Positions 41,441-49,677 of a stretch of DNA of 63,636 nt are shown here, piece after piece. Made by a program: the position numbers and the translations under genes. The notes under the pieces are model-generated. The model worked only from the letters and a program-made list of their open reading frames with translations, was not told the DNA's origin and did no database searches. The stretch comes from Candidatus Stahliibacteriota bacterium. GTDB taxonomy: Bacteria; Hydrothermota; Tepidihabitantia; B3-TA06. How positions within the stretch are numbered: the first letter of the stretch is position 1; each line of letters starts with the position of its first letter. The stretch lies in the NCBI GenBank assembly GCA_004375895.1, contig SOJW01000045.1, positions 1 to 63,636 of the forward strand. The letters are read 5' to 3'.

Positions 41441-41585
41441 AGTTGTGGCAGTTTTGGGCAGTTGACTTTCGCAACCTTAAGGGGTAGAATTCGTCTTAAT
41501 CTCACATAAAAGCCTCCGGTGGAGGAGAGGCTTTAAGGATTAAGGATATTGGATCAAGGTACGTAAACCCTTAAGGAGGCTGAAG

Positions 41586-42347
41586 ATGAAACGTGCCATA
41601 GTAATCGTACTGGCAGCTGTCGTGGCGGCGTTTGCCGTCCAGGCAGGCGGGTTCGGCGGCCCGATGGTAATAGGGATGATGCCGAACTTCGAGGGGCTCA
41701 ACGCCGAGCTTGCCCGTTACAACGACACCTTCTTTGGCGGCTCGCGCGGCCCCGAGTTCTCCGGACCGATGTTTCTCATTGGCGGCCAGGGTAAAGGCTT
41801 TGTAGAGGGCTTCTCGGTAGGCGGCTGGGGCGCGGGCTTCTTTAAGGAAGCCACAGGCGACAGCTGTAAGGTCATCATGGGCTACGGAATGGGCTACGGC
41901 GAGTTCGGCTACCGCTTCAACATCGCGGATATAGTTCTAATCGGACCGGTGCTGCAGATAGGCGGCGGCGGTCTGGGTCTGCACATCGGCCGTTACCGCG
42001 CAGGAGGCGGTTTTGGATCACCGACTGACGAGGGAACCGACAACGACGAGTTCTTTGCAGACGACGAAAGCTACGACGCGGGCAAGGGGTTCCTCAACGT
42101 AGGTGCCGCAGCCGAGATAACACTTCTTTTCCCTGCCAATGAGCGCAAGACCGCTTTCGGTGGGCTGAACGTAAAGGGCGGCTATCTCTACCCAATCTAT
42201 GACTCCGACTGGTGGGACGAACACGGCTACTCCATAGATAAGGATGCAGTGAGCTTCAACATGGATGGTCCCTTCGTCTCCGTAGGTGTTGTCTTCGGCG
42301 GCAGCTCCCGGGTTGAAACGAATGACGACGAGTGGGAGGAGTGGTAG
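41586..42347 (+). CDS. Glycine-rich outer-membrane/secreted beta-barrel-like protein
   Basis: 253 residues; AAGGAGG eight bases upstream. Signal peptide KRAIVIVLAAVVAAFAVQA. Alternating Gly-rich strands (GKGFVEGFSVGGWGAGFF, GYGMGYGEFGYRFNIADIVLIGP) and acidic loops (GGFGSPTDEGTDNDEFFADDESYD) that could bind calcium. C-terminal DDEWEEW. No named family. Closely related in order of motifs to the following gene, with four bases between them. Confidence 0.65.
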   Translation: MKRAIVIVLAAVVAAFAVQAGGFGGPMVIGMMPNFEGLNAELARYNDTFFGGSRGPEFSGPMFLIGGQGKGFVEGFSVGGWGAGFFKEATGDSCKVIMGYGMGYGEFGYRFNIADIVLIGPVLQIGGGGLGLHIGRYRAGGGFGSPTDEGTDNDEFFADDESYDAGKGFLNVGAAAEITLLFPANERKTAFGGLNVKGGYLYPIYDSDWWDEHGYSIDKDAVSFNMDGPFVSVGVVFGGSSRVETNDDEWEEW

Positions 42348-42367
42348 TATCATGAAGCGCATTATAC

Positions 42368-42385
42368 TTGCTATTTGCTATTTGC
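42368..42385 (+). repeat. Heptanucleotide tandem repeat in a signal-peptide coding region
   Basis: TTGCTAT TTGCTAT TTGC. One unit more or less changes frame by +1/-1 relative to ATG 42352. Confidence 0.7.
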
Positions 42386-43060
42386 TTGCTGGCAGCCGTG
42401 GGGTTCGGCCTGAACTGGGGTATCTACGGCGGCCCGGGTATCGCCGGCACCCTGACCAATATGGACCCGGTACATTCAGCGCTTTCTGAGTACAACGTTG
42501 CTTCCATTCCCCGTTATCAGATCGGCATCGCCACTCCTATCGTTATCCGGCTATGGAACTTCACCCTCGGCGGAGGGGATTCCTACTCCTGGCAGACCAC
42601 CTCGGGCAGCGACTACAAGGCCACGTTCCGCCACGATATCAATCTCGCTGAGTTCGGCTACATCGTAGACCTCTCAGACCACCTGCGCTTAAGGCCGGTT
42701 ATCGGGATGGGTGACTATAACATTCACCTCAGGCTCTCGGAGATTGGAGCAGGCTTCGGCTCACCCGAGGACGGCGACGGCGAGGGGTGGTCTTATGACT
42801 ATAATAACTTCTCCCTTGCTGCCGGTGTTGGACTCGCTTACTACTGGAAGTTCGAAAGCCGCGTAGTGGTGGGACTTGAGGCAAAGGCCCGCTACCTGGT
42901 GCCGCTTGAGACTGATGCTGCGTGGGAGGCCCAGGGCACTTACGATGACGTGTACGTCGACGGCTTCTACCCCCCCACACCCATCGTAGGCATTAACTTC
43001 TTTATAGGATACGAGAAGGTAGGAGAAGACAGGATAGAAGAAGGCTGGGAAGAAGAATAA
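42368..43060 (+). CDS. Paralogue of the preceding barrel-like protein, with frameshifted signal-peptide start
   Basis: The mature frame (GFGLNWGIYGGPGIAGTLTNMDP...AEFGYIVDLSDHLRLRPVIGMG...GAGFGSPEDGDGEGW...GINFFIGYEKVGEDR) is intact and parallels the upstream gene. The natural start would be the ATG at 42352, behind GGAGTGG, but it is out of frame: it reads MKRIILAICYLLAGSRG. A direct 7-base duplication TTGCTAT at 42368-42381 causes this; removing one copy gives MKRIILAICLLAAVGFGLNW, a regular signal peptide. The only in-frame start left is TTG 42368, which lacks basic residues and a ribosome site. Either a recent null mutation or an ON/OFF switch. Confidence 0.65.
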   Translation: MLFAICLLAAVGFGLNWGIYGGPGIAGTLTNMDPVHSALSEYNVASIPRYQIGIATPIVIRLWNFTLGGGDSYSWQTTSGSDYKATFRHDINLAEFGYIVDLSDHLRLRPVIGMGDYNIHLRLSEIGAGFGSPEDGDGEGWSYDYNNFSLAAGVGLAYYWKFESRVVVGLEAKARYLVPLETDAAWEAQGTYDDVYVDGFYPPTPIVGINFFIGYEKVGEDRIEEGWEEE

Positions 43061-43080
43061 CGCTAATTTAGAACCCAATG

Positions 43081-43109
43081 AGGCTGATCCTTGCCAGGTC
43101 GGCCTTTTT
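43081..43109 (+). terminator. Intrinsic terminator of the barrel pair
   Basis: AGGCTGA/TCGGCCT stem (one G-T pair) followed by TTTTT, 20 bases after the stop codon, between convergent genes. Confidence 0.65.
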
Positions 43110-43117
43110 GTGGGATA

Positions 43118-44332
43118 TTATTTCTGGCCCATGCGACGGTAGTAGTCGGCGATCAGTTCCTGGACGGTTCGGAGTTCTATCTCAATCCCCTCATCGAGCT
43201 TGATGCGCGCGGCCTCCTCGTAGGCGGTTTTAGCAAAAGAGAAGGCGACGATGATTCCCTTTTTACGCTTTTCTCTGCGGACGGCGGAGTGGAATTTCTG
43301 CACCACCGGTCTGCCCACGTGCTCAGACTGCTTGACTTGTACAGGATTGTGGGTGAGATGATCGTGCCCGTCTACTCCATAGTCTGCGGATTTGGTGCGC
43401 GAGCATGTACCATACAGCATATCAACAATGGTGTAGTTCTGAAATTCAAAGGGGTTCATCGCCTTAAGTTCATCAATATCATGCGGCATTCCTATTATCT
43501 TTATATCTCGATCCTCCTTGATGAGCTTTGAGATGCGACGACGCATAAGCTGGCAAGCTTTGGGGGAAACATCACAGCCTATCCAACGCCGTCCAAGTCG
43601 CTCAGCTACAGCAAGAGTTGTGCCGCACCCGCAGAAGAAGTCAGCAACTATGTCACCTTCGTTAGAGGACGCTTTAATGATACGTTCAAGCAACTTTTCG
43701 GGTTTTTGAGTGGGATAATGGAGGCGCTCCTTTGCCCAAGGCATTAAGCTATGCATCCGCCAAACATCATCGGGTAATTTCCCTTTCTTTAATGTTCTCT
43801 CCGAACCATCAGCCCTTTTTTGTCCCCTCGTCCATTCAATCTTGTAAGATTCTCTTACCGCATCTACATTAAAGGTCCATTTGTTCGTTTTTGTATAGAA
43901 GAGAATAGTATCATGTGAACCAGCCCATCGTCTTTTGCTCGCTCCTCCCCCTCCATACCACCACACAATCTCGGTACGGAAGTTTCCCATTCCGAAGATG
44001 TCGTCCATCTCGCACTTGATGTAGTGCACCGCGTGCCAGTCAAGGTGGACGTAGATAGAACCAGTGGGCTTTAAGAGCCTGTGCATTTCAAAAAGACGGT
44101 CTTTCATCCAGCCTACGTATACTTCAATTCCACCCTTCCAGCGGTCAGCGAATGCGCGCAGTTCAGCACCGTTGCCCCATATGACCTCGTAGTGACGGTT
44201 GGAAAAGAAAGGAGGGTCGATGTAAATGAGATCAATGGACTCCGAGGGCAGGCGCTCCATCACATCCAGGTTGTCACCGCAGTAGATTACGCCGGTGCGC
44301 AATTCTTGTTTCTCCTCCGCCTTCTTTGGCAT
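43118..44332 (-). CDS. DNA methyltransferase fused to an Mrr-like endonuclease domain
   Basis: 404 residues from ATG 44332. N-terminal beta-class amino-methyltransferase: catalytic DPPF (39-42), SAM motif DFFCGCGTT (231-239) and HYPTQKPEKLLERII (205-219) in the beta order. Residues ~286-395 are a separate domain: MNPFEFQNYTIVDMLYG...SADYGVDG...VQVKQSEHVGR...KGIIVAFSFAKTAYEEA. This matches Mrr-type PD-(D/E)xK nucleases, with Asp321 and the QVK variant (332-334) of the ExK motif. It would modify and cut, or bind modified DNA. No separate specificity or restriction gene is adjacent. Confidence 0.82.
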   Translation of the reverse strand: MPKKAEEKQELRTGVIYCGDNLDVMERLPSESIDLIYIDPPFFSNRHYEVIWGNGAELRAFADRWKGGIEVYVGWMKDRLFEMHRLLKPTGSIYVHLDWHAVHYIKCEMDDIFGMGNFRTEIVWWYGGGGASKRRWAGSHDTILFYTKTNKWTFNVDAVRESYKIEWTRGQKRADGSERTLKKGKLPDDVWRMHSLMPWAKERLHYPTQKPEKLLERIIKASSNEGDIVADFFCGCGTTLAVAERLGRRWIGCDVSPKACQLMRRRISKLIKEDRDIKIIGMPHDIDELKAMNPFEFQNYTIVDMLYGTCSRTKSADYGVDGHDHLTHNPVQVKQSEHVGRPVVQKFHSAVRREKRKKGIIVAFSFAKTAYEEAARIKLDEGIEIELRTVQELIADYYRRMGQK

Positions 44333-44337
44333 ACTCA

Positions 44338-44365
44338 ATAATACGGAATTTCTTTGGGTTGTCAA
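44338..44365 (-). promoter_or_regulatory. Promoter of the methyltransferase gene, leaderless layout
   Basis: Minus strand TTGACA (44360-44365), spacer 16, TATTAT (44338-44343), five bases, ATG 44332. Supports the internal ATG over the TTG/ATG 11 codons upstream. Confidence 0.75.
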
Positions 44366-44396
44366 TAAAGAGTGAAGCCATCACCCCCTCCTTTAT

Positions 44397-44417
44397 CCTC
44401 CCCCGTCAAGGGGGAGG
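44397..44417. repeat. CCTCCCCC/GGGGGAGG hairpin
   Basis: Eight-bp perfect stem with loop GTCAA, identical over 21 bases to 38132-38152; eleven bases behind the priA stop codon. Confidence 0.65.
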
Positions 44418-44428
44418 TGATGATGTAG

Positions 44429-46258
44429 TTAGAGTATCTCGGTCGGGTCAACCTCGGCTTGCCAGCCGGAGCGCAGCAGGGTGCGGGCGTGGATTAGATC
44501 AGCAGGCTTAAGGTCGCGGCGTAACTTCACCAGAATACGGCTCCTGCCCCTTCGGCCCCGGTAAGGGCCCAAGGCTTCGACCCCCTCGTGTTTGATAGTC
44601 TCCAGAAGCTTTTCCGCATCCCAGGACGATTTGGTTAGCCCTCGCTCGAACAGAAGCAGCCTCCGATAAGGCGGGTATCCCAGTTCCCTTCGTCTTCGCA
44701 CCTCGCTTTGAAAGAACGCCTCGTAATCCCCTTTAAGTGCCCACAAAAGAAGCCGGTTGCGCGGCCTGAACGTCTGTATGACGAGTCGACTCTGAGCGCT
44801 CGACGTCAGTATCCTGCGCAGGTAGGCAACGTTACGGAACGCACGCTCCGCCGCCCTGAAGTCTGCCCGGCTTCGCTCCGCGTCCCAGGAGAGCAACGCG
44901 GCCACCTGAACCTTCGGAGGCAGGTACTCCAGGACGGCGCTCGTTCCGTATATGATCTTCGCTTGCTGTGCGTCTTCAATAATCGGCCTGTGCTCGGCGG
45001 TTATCTTTAAGAGTCTATCGTGGGGGAAGCATCGCTTAAGTTCCCTGTCCAGACTCTCAAGGCCAAAGGAGAGGCTTTGCCAGCGTGCACCCCCGCACTC
45101 AGGGCAGTGCTCGGGCGCGGGAATCTCATTGTGACAGATAGGGCACACCAGAGCTGCGCCTTTTTTTAAGAACTTGAACGGCATGTCGCATGAAGGACAG
45201 GTAGGCACGTGCCCGCAGTCAAGGCACAGGAGCCTTGCGGCCAGCCCCAGGCGATTCAGAAGCAGGAGCGCCTGCATCCCTCGACCACTCGCCGCCTTCA
45301 GTTCCGCGAGCAGCGGTTTGGAAAGGGCAGTCCCTTCCTCCTCCTTCTTCATGTCAACGATAAGGGCCTTGCCGTGCTGTGCAACCCGGCGCTCTATCCA
45401 TAAGAGCCTGCCGCTTCGGGCCTTATGGGATGTCTCAAGGGAGGGGGTAAGTGAGAAGAGCAGAACGCGAGCACCCTCCTTTTCTGCACGGAAAACCGCC
45501 AGGTCCCGGGCGTTGTAGTGCAGATGGTGCGAGCGCACGCGGTGCGAGTCCGACTCCTCGTCTGAGGCCACTATTAATCCAGGATTTGTAAACGGCAAGA
45601 GCACCGCGGAGCGCAGTCCTGCAACCAGAGGTAGGCGTCCTTGCCTTACCCCGTGCCATACCCTTCTGCGCTCGCCCTGTCCCATCTCGGAATGATAGAG
45701 TGCAAGCGGCAGATATGCTGAGAGCCTTTCATGGAAACGCGCAAGGCTTGGCTCGTCAGGGAAGATAAGGAGCACCCCCCTACCTCTACTCATAACATCG
45801 CGTATAAGCTCGACAAGAAGCGCGGTGTAGTCTGCCGGGGAGTGGACAAGCATCGGCTTTGATGATTTCTTGAACGCCTGAAGTATCCGGCTCTCATCCG
45901 CCCGCATGCGGAGCCTTCTTTGGTCTTTTTCGCTCTCTGGTTTCTTTACCTTGCGTTTCGGCGGCATCATTATATCCCTCGGCAAGATTAAACCTAACGC
46001 CTCGCCTAGGAAGCCAAGATGCTCACCAGCGACGTGTTCAGCCAGCTCCAGGAGTATCTGCGGGAATAGATTGGTAACAAGAAGTTCCTCTACCTCCTTA
46101 AGCCCTTGCTGGTTGCCCTCTTCGGTTGCGACCACGCAAGCCGGGACACGCTCCGTGCCTAAAGACACACGCACCAGATCACCCGGGGCAAGGGAGGCAT
46201 CACCGCGATAGCGCAGGGTATCAACAGGACGGCCCAGAACCGCCGCATGGATTATCAT
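44429..46258 (-). CDS. priA: Primosomal protein N' (PriA) with degenerate ATPase motifs
   Basis: 609 residues. Eight zinc-binding cysteines are intact (Cys345, 348, 354, 357, 372, 375, 385, 388), as are the 3'-end binding N-terminal domain and C-terminal region (FQSEVRRRRELGYPPYRRL). But the Walker A site (normally GVTGSGKTEVY) reads HSPADYTALL (139-148), and Walker B DEEH reads DEES (233-236). So DNA binding and scaffolding may remain without helicase action, as known for actinobacterial PriA. Starts on the tamB stop codon; last gene of the gat-tam operon. Confidence 0.85.
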   Translation of the reverse strand: MIIHAAVLGRPVDTLRYRGDASLAPGDLVRVSLGTERVPACVVATEEGNQQGLKEVEELLVTNLFPQILLELAEHVAGEHLGFLGEALGLILPRDIMMPPKRKVKKPESEKDQRRLRMRADESRILQAFKKSSKPMLVHSPADYTALLVELIRDVMSRGRGVLLIFPDEPSLARFHERLSAYLPLALYHSEMGQGERRRVWHGVRQGRLPLVAGLRSAVLLPFTNPGLIVASDEESDSHRVRSHHLHYNARDLAVFRAEKEGARVLLFSLTPSLETSHKARSGRLLWIERRVAQHGKALIVDMKKEEEGTALSKPLLAELKAASGRGMQALLLLNRLGLAARLLCLDCGHVPTCPSCDMPFKFLKKGAALVCPICHNEIPAPEHCPECGGARWQSLSFGLESLDRELKRCFPHDRLLKITAEHRPIIEDAQQAKIIYGTSAVLEYLPPKVQVAALLSWDAERSRADFRAAERAFRNVAYLRRILTSSAQSRLVIQTFRPRNRLLLWALKGDYEAFFQSEVRRRRELGYPPYRRLLLFERGLTKSSWDAEKLLETIKHEGVEALGPYRGRRGRSRILVKLRRDLKPADLIHARTLLRSGWQAEVDPTEIL

Positions 46259-49200
46259 CAGTAGCGCAGCTTTATCTGGTAACGCAGGTTGTGCGCACCA
46301 TCTTCGTCTCGTTCAAGGATGATGTCCTGGTTCTTTCCCACGTCATACTCAACCCTGAACTGGTGTTGGTTCTCGCCTGGCACACGCTGAGAAATGGCTA
46401 CGGTGTAGGAGGCGAACAACTTGTCGCTTATGTACTTGCCAAAGGTTACCTTGGTCGGCACGTCCTGCATTGCGAAGTCCTCGATTGAGAAGACATCAAG
46501 GCGAGCCCAGTTTTGAATCGGGCTGGTTACGTTCCTTACCACACCCTGTACAAACGCGGTGGCAAGATTGAGGTGCAGGTATGAGAGAATCTCAGACTCC
46601 GACCAGATCGGTGGATCGGAGAAGAACTCAAGTATCGGTTCGGTAAGGGTGCCTGCCATGTGCAGGGTAATTTCTACAACTTCTGGTTTACCACGGCTTG
46701 AGTCAATCTCGTTCGTCCGCTTCGATGCCCATATGTCGAATTCCGGATCGAGTTCCTCTGTGGGGGGGAAGGTGATCTTGCTTCGGGCCGGGTCAAGTCG
46801 GAACTGATGGTCAAGATAGTAGACGCTACCGCGTCTTACCCGCAACTCCCCGATTATCTGAGGCATCGGGGCATCCCGTACTGTGATCTCAAGATCTGGT
46901 ATCACCTCGATGTCCATGTCGTTGTTGCGTATCCAGATATTCTTTTCTCCCTTGATCGCCAGGTTGATGTAGGTTGGAGGCGGAGGGGGCTTGGACGGGT
47001 CGGGCGCAGGGGCAGCCGGTGAGGTTACGCGGATCTCGTCACCGAGTCCGTAAGTGACGAGGGCTTCCTTAAGTGTCAACTTGCCGTCTATCATAAGTGG
47101 GGTTATATAAGCCCCTTCCAGGGTCAGGTTCCCACTGCAGACAGCTGAGATATGTCTATCGGGTGAGAATACTACGTCCCGTACACGAAACCCGAAGAAG
47201 AACGGATAGGGTTCGGTAAACAGGGTGTAATCCCCTCGACCCTCGATACTACCTGCCCCTACATTTGCGTCGAGACGATCAACTATCACCTTCCCGTTGC
47301 TGAATAGGATATCAGCGTCGAGGCGTTCACTGGTAAGGTCAATTATCGGTACGTAAACCTCAGCGTTGCGAACGTTTACCCACCCCTCAAGGTCCGGGTT
47401 CTCAAGTGTCCCTGATGCGTGGAGCTCGCCAGTGATCTCTCCGGTCCGTACCTCTACTATATCCTTGATGAACTCAAATGGCCAGACCCCGATGTTATCG
47501 AGATGTGCATGGACATCGAAAGATTGTATGGGTATACTGTCCTTCAGGTTGTAGTATAGGTAACCTCTGGCAGTGGAATGACCTTGTCCGAGGATAAAAG
47601 CCGCATCGAACTCAAGTTTTGAGGTATCGAGAATGCCTGTAAAACTCAGGCTGTCGGCTTCAATATTTGCTACGTGCAGATCGCTAGCACCGAGGTCAAT
47701 ATGTATGGTTCGGTTCTCAGTTTCTCCACGACTTGCTATCTGTCCCCATATGAGACCGCGCGCGTCTTGGGGGAGATTAAAGATCCTGCCGATGGTAGAA
47801 AGATCAACATCGTATAAAGAAAGCTCCCAGCGTGGCAGCGCACCCGCTCGCCACGAGCCTGCGGTAGCGAGCTCGCCCGCGCCCACGAAGAGGAATGTAG
47901 GGCTTAGATAGATGGAGTCTGCAGCCTGACCCAGAACAAAGGGGAAGCGGTTCTCGATTGTATCCGCTGAGATGACCAACGTAAGTTTTTCACAGCCGTA
48001 TTCGTAGATCTTTTGCTTCAGGTCAAGTGTTATTAAGCCCTTGGTTGTTAAAGACATATCAGGACCGGCGGATGCAGCGGCCTCAAGGAAACCGTCTTCG
48101 ATAGTGGCCTTAAGGTCAATCTTTTCTTTCACAACTCCGGTGACTCCTCCCACGTCAAGGGTTGCTGTCCCGGCGAAGCTCAAGGGATCGAAGGATGCAA
48201 GATTCGCTTCTATCTTTTCAAAGAACGCCTCATCAGAGCGGACAAGAACAATACCTGAGATTTTTGGAGCGTCTTTATCCCCTTCAACCTCCAGCTCTGC
48301 GTCCACCTCGGCTGGTGCACCAAGAGGGTTGAGTTCACCCAGGCTTGCCATCTGGAAGCTCTGGATACCCACCGAGCCTGTAATTGTGTCTGGGGAGAAC
48401 ACCCCCTCAGCCTGGATACGTGCGAACCCCTGCGTTAGCAGGAACTCACGCAGCCTGATTGTTTCTCCAGCAAACGCAGCGTCGAAACGGCAGTGCTCCC
48501 AACGCATCGTGTGGATACCTATCTCCTCCAGCGTACCCTTGATCTCCCCCTCCTTTTCCTGCAAGCTGTAGCCCGCGGTTACTTTGCCCTTGAAGCTCAC
48601 AGGCCAGCCGGAGGCAGGGAAAAGCTCAACTTCTTCAATAGCAAGATCAACACTTACGCCCTCCCTTTCCAACCGCATAGTGCCCGCACTCGTTATCCTT
48701 CCCAGGCTAGGATCGCTTGCGGAGAGTGAGATCTCGAAGTTTCCCCCCTCTCCCCCTAGTGCCATATTCACATCCGCGAGGCTGAACTCGCCGACCCTCG
48801 CACCCTCAAGGTCGAGCGTGAATCCCCCCCAAAAACCTGTGCTGTCTTCTCCCACCCTGCCCTGGGCGGCAAGGCGGCCTTCAAGCGTTTGGGGATCAAT
48901 CTCGGAAAGATCAATACTGGCTTCCCTAAACCACACATCCCAACTTGGCCCTTCAATATGTATCTCACCCCTTAGCTTGGAGTGCTGGGTAAGCAGGAGC
49001 AGATCGTCCAGATGAACGGTGTCAGGTGCTGTATAGGAGAAGTTGGTCTTGGCCGAACGCAGGCGCAGCCGTTCCTCGCCGTTCAACTCTAGGAGGGCAG
49101 AGACGCGGCGCAGGCGTCCATTGATCCGGTGCGGACGCACGTGTAAGCTCATGTCGAGCTGGATTCCTTCAACCATCAAGGCATCTGCCAGTTCCACACG

Positions 49201-49677
49201 ACCGCTGCGGATGTGAAATGAAGCCAGGTCAAGCGAGAAGCCAGGATCGAGCGGTTCAGGTTCCTTCCTCTTTTCTAAAGGCAACACCCAGCGCACGCAC
49301 GGCCGGATTAACCGCACCGAGCTTATGTCAATGCGTTTTTCAAGCAGGTAAGGGATAAGGCGATAGGATAGATGCACGCGATCCGCCTGAAAGTGATGAT
49401 CTGCATCCTGAATTACACTAAGATGAGAGAAGTTGATTCCGCCGAAGAGGTCGCCCCACACAGCATCGTAGTCAACCCAGACGCCTTGCTCTTCAGCGAT
49501 CCTCAAGAGCTGCCGGATGATGTCGTCGCGTAGCGGGATTCTAAGGAAGTAGGCCATAGCTACCATACCTATGAGGGAGACCACGGCGATTATCAAAAAG
49601 CGCATCCATTTCCGCCAGGGGCGCAGAGCAGGATGACGCTCTCCCCGACGAAGCCTAAAACGCTTGAAGAAAGCCAA
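46258..49677 (-). CDS. tamB: TamB/AsmA-type translocation and lipid-transport protein (DUF490)
   Basis: 1139 residues. One N-terminal membrane helix (FLIIAVVSLIGMVAMAYFL, ~27-45), a long beta-taco region, and the C-terminal DUF490 with the EILSYLHL...NVTSPIQNWARLD...VTFGKYISDKLFASYTVAISQ pattern. Spans the periplasm as a hydrophobic groove for phospholipids or helps barrel insertion with TamA. A proline stretch (DPSKPPPPP, near residue 885) is a likely flexible break. Overlaps the Omp85 gene by 23 bp, the usual tamA-tamB order. Confidence 0.92.
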   Translation of the reverse strand: MAFFKRFRLRRGERHPALRPWRKWMRFLIIAVVSLIGMVAMAYFLRIPLRDDIIRQLLRIAEEQGVWVDYDAVWGDLFGGINFSHLSVIQDADHHFQADRVHLSYRLIPYLLEKRIDISSVRLIRPCVRWVLPLEKRKEPEPLDPGFSLDLASFHIRSGRVELADALMVEGIQLDMSLHVRPHRINGRLRRVSALLELNGEERLRLRSAKTNFSYTAPDTVHLDDLLLLTQHSKLRGEIHIEGPSWDVWFREASIDLSEIDPQTLEGRLAAQGRVGEDSTGFWGGFTLDLEGARVGEFSLADVNMALGGEGGNFEISLSASDPSLGRITSAGTMRLEREGVSVDLAIEEVELFPASGWPVSFKGKVTAGYSLQEKEGEIKGTLEEIGIHTMRWEHCRFDAAFAGETIRLREFLLTQGFARIQAEGVFSPDTITGSVGIQSFQMASLGELNPLGAPAEVDAELEVEGDKDAPKISGIVLVRSDEAFFEKIEANLASFDPLSFAGTATLDVGGVTGVVKEKIDLKATIEDGFLEAAASAGPDMSLTTKGLITLDLKQKIYEYGCEKLTLVISADTIENRFPFVLGQAADSIYLSPTFLFVGAGELATAGSWRAGALPRWELSLYDVDLSTIGRIFNLPQDARGLIWGQIASRGETENRTIHIDLGASDLHVANIEADSLSFTGILDTSKLEFDAAFILGQGHSTARGYLYYNLKDSIPIQSFDVHAHLDNIGVWPFEFIKDIVEVRTGEITGELHASGTLENPDLEGWVNVRNAEVYVPIIDLTSERLDADILFSNGKVIVDRLDANVGAGSIEGRGDYTLFTEPYPFFFGFRVRDVVFSPDRHISAVCSGNLTLEGAYITPLMIDGKLTLKEALVTYGLGDEIRVTSPAAPAPDPSKPPPPPTYINLAIKGEKNIWIRNNDMDIEVIPDLEITVRDAPMPQIIGELRVRRGSVYYLDHQFRLDPARSKITFPPTEELDPEFDIWASKRTNEIDSSRGKPEVVEITLHMAGTLTEPILEFFSDPPIWSESEILSYLHLNLATAFVQGVVRNVTSPIQNWARLDVFSIEDFAMQDVPTKVTFGKYISDKLFASYTVAISQRVPGENQHQFRVEYDVGKNQDIILERDEDGAHNLRYQIKLRY

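Larger units (their letters stand above)
40803..41585. other. Repeat-dense region between nrdJ and the barrel pair (no credible gene)
   Basis: Holds an A-element and palindrome (40875-40960), CCCCTTCC/GGAAGGGG-type palindromic stretches (40963-41060), the composite D-element (41083-41148), a CTCCCCCTCC/GGAGGGGG stretch (41274-41320), and the second 11-bp array (41352-41440). A leader hairpin AAAGCCT/AGGCTTT (41508-41534) precedes the first barrel gene. Confidence 0.6.
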
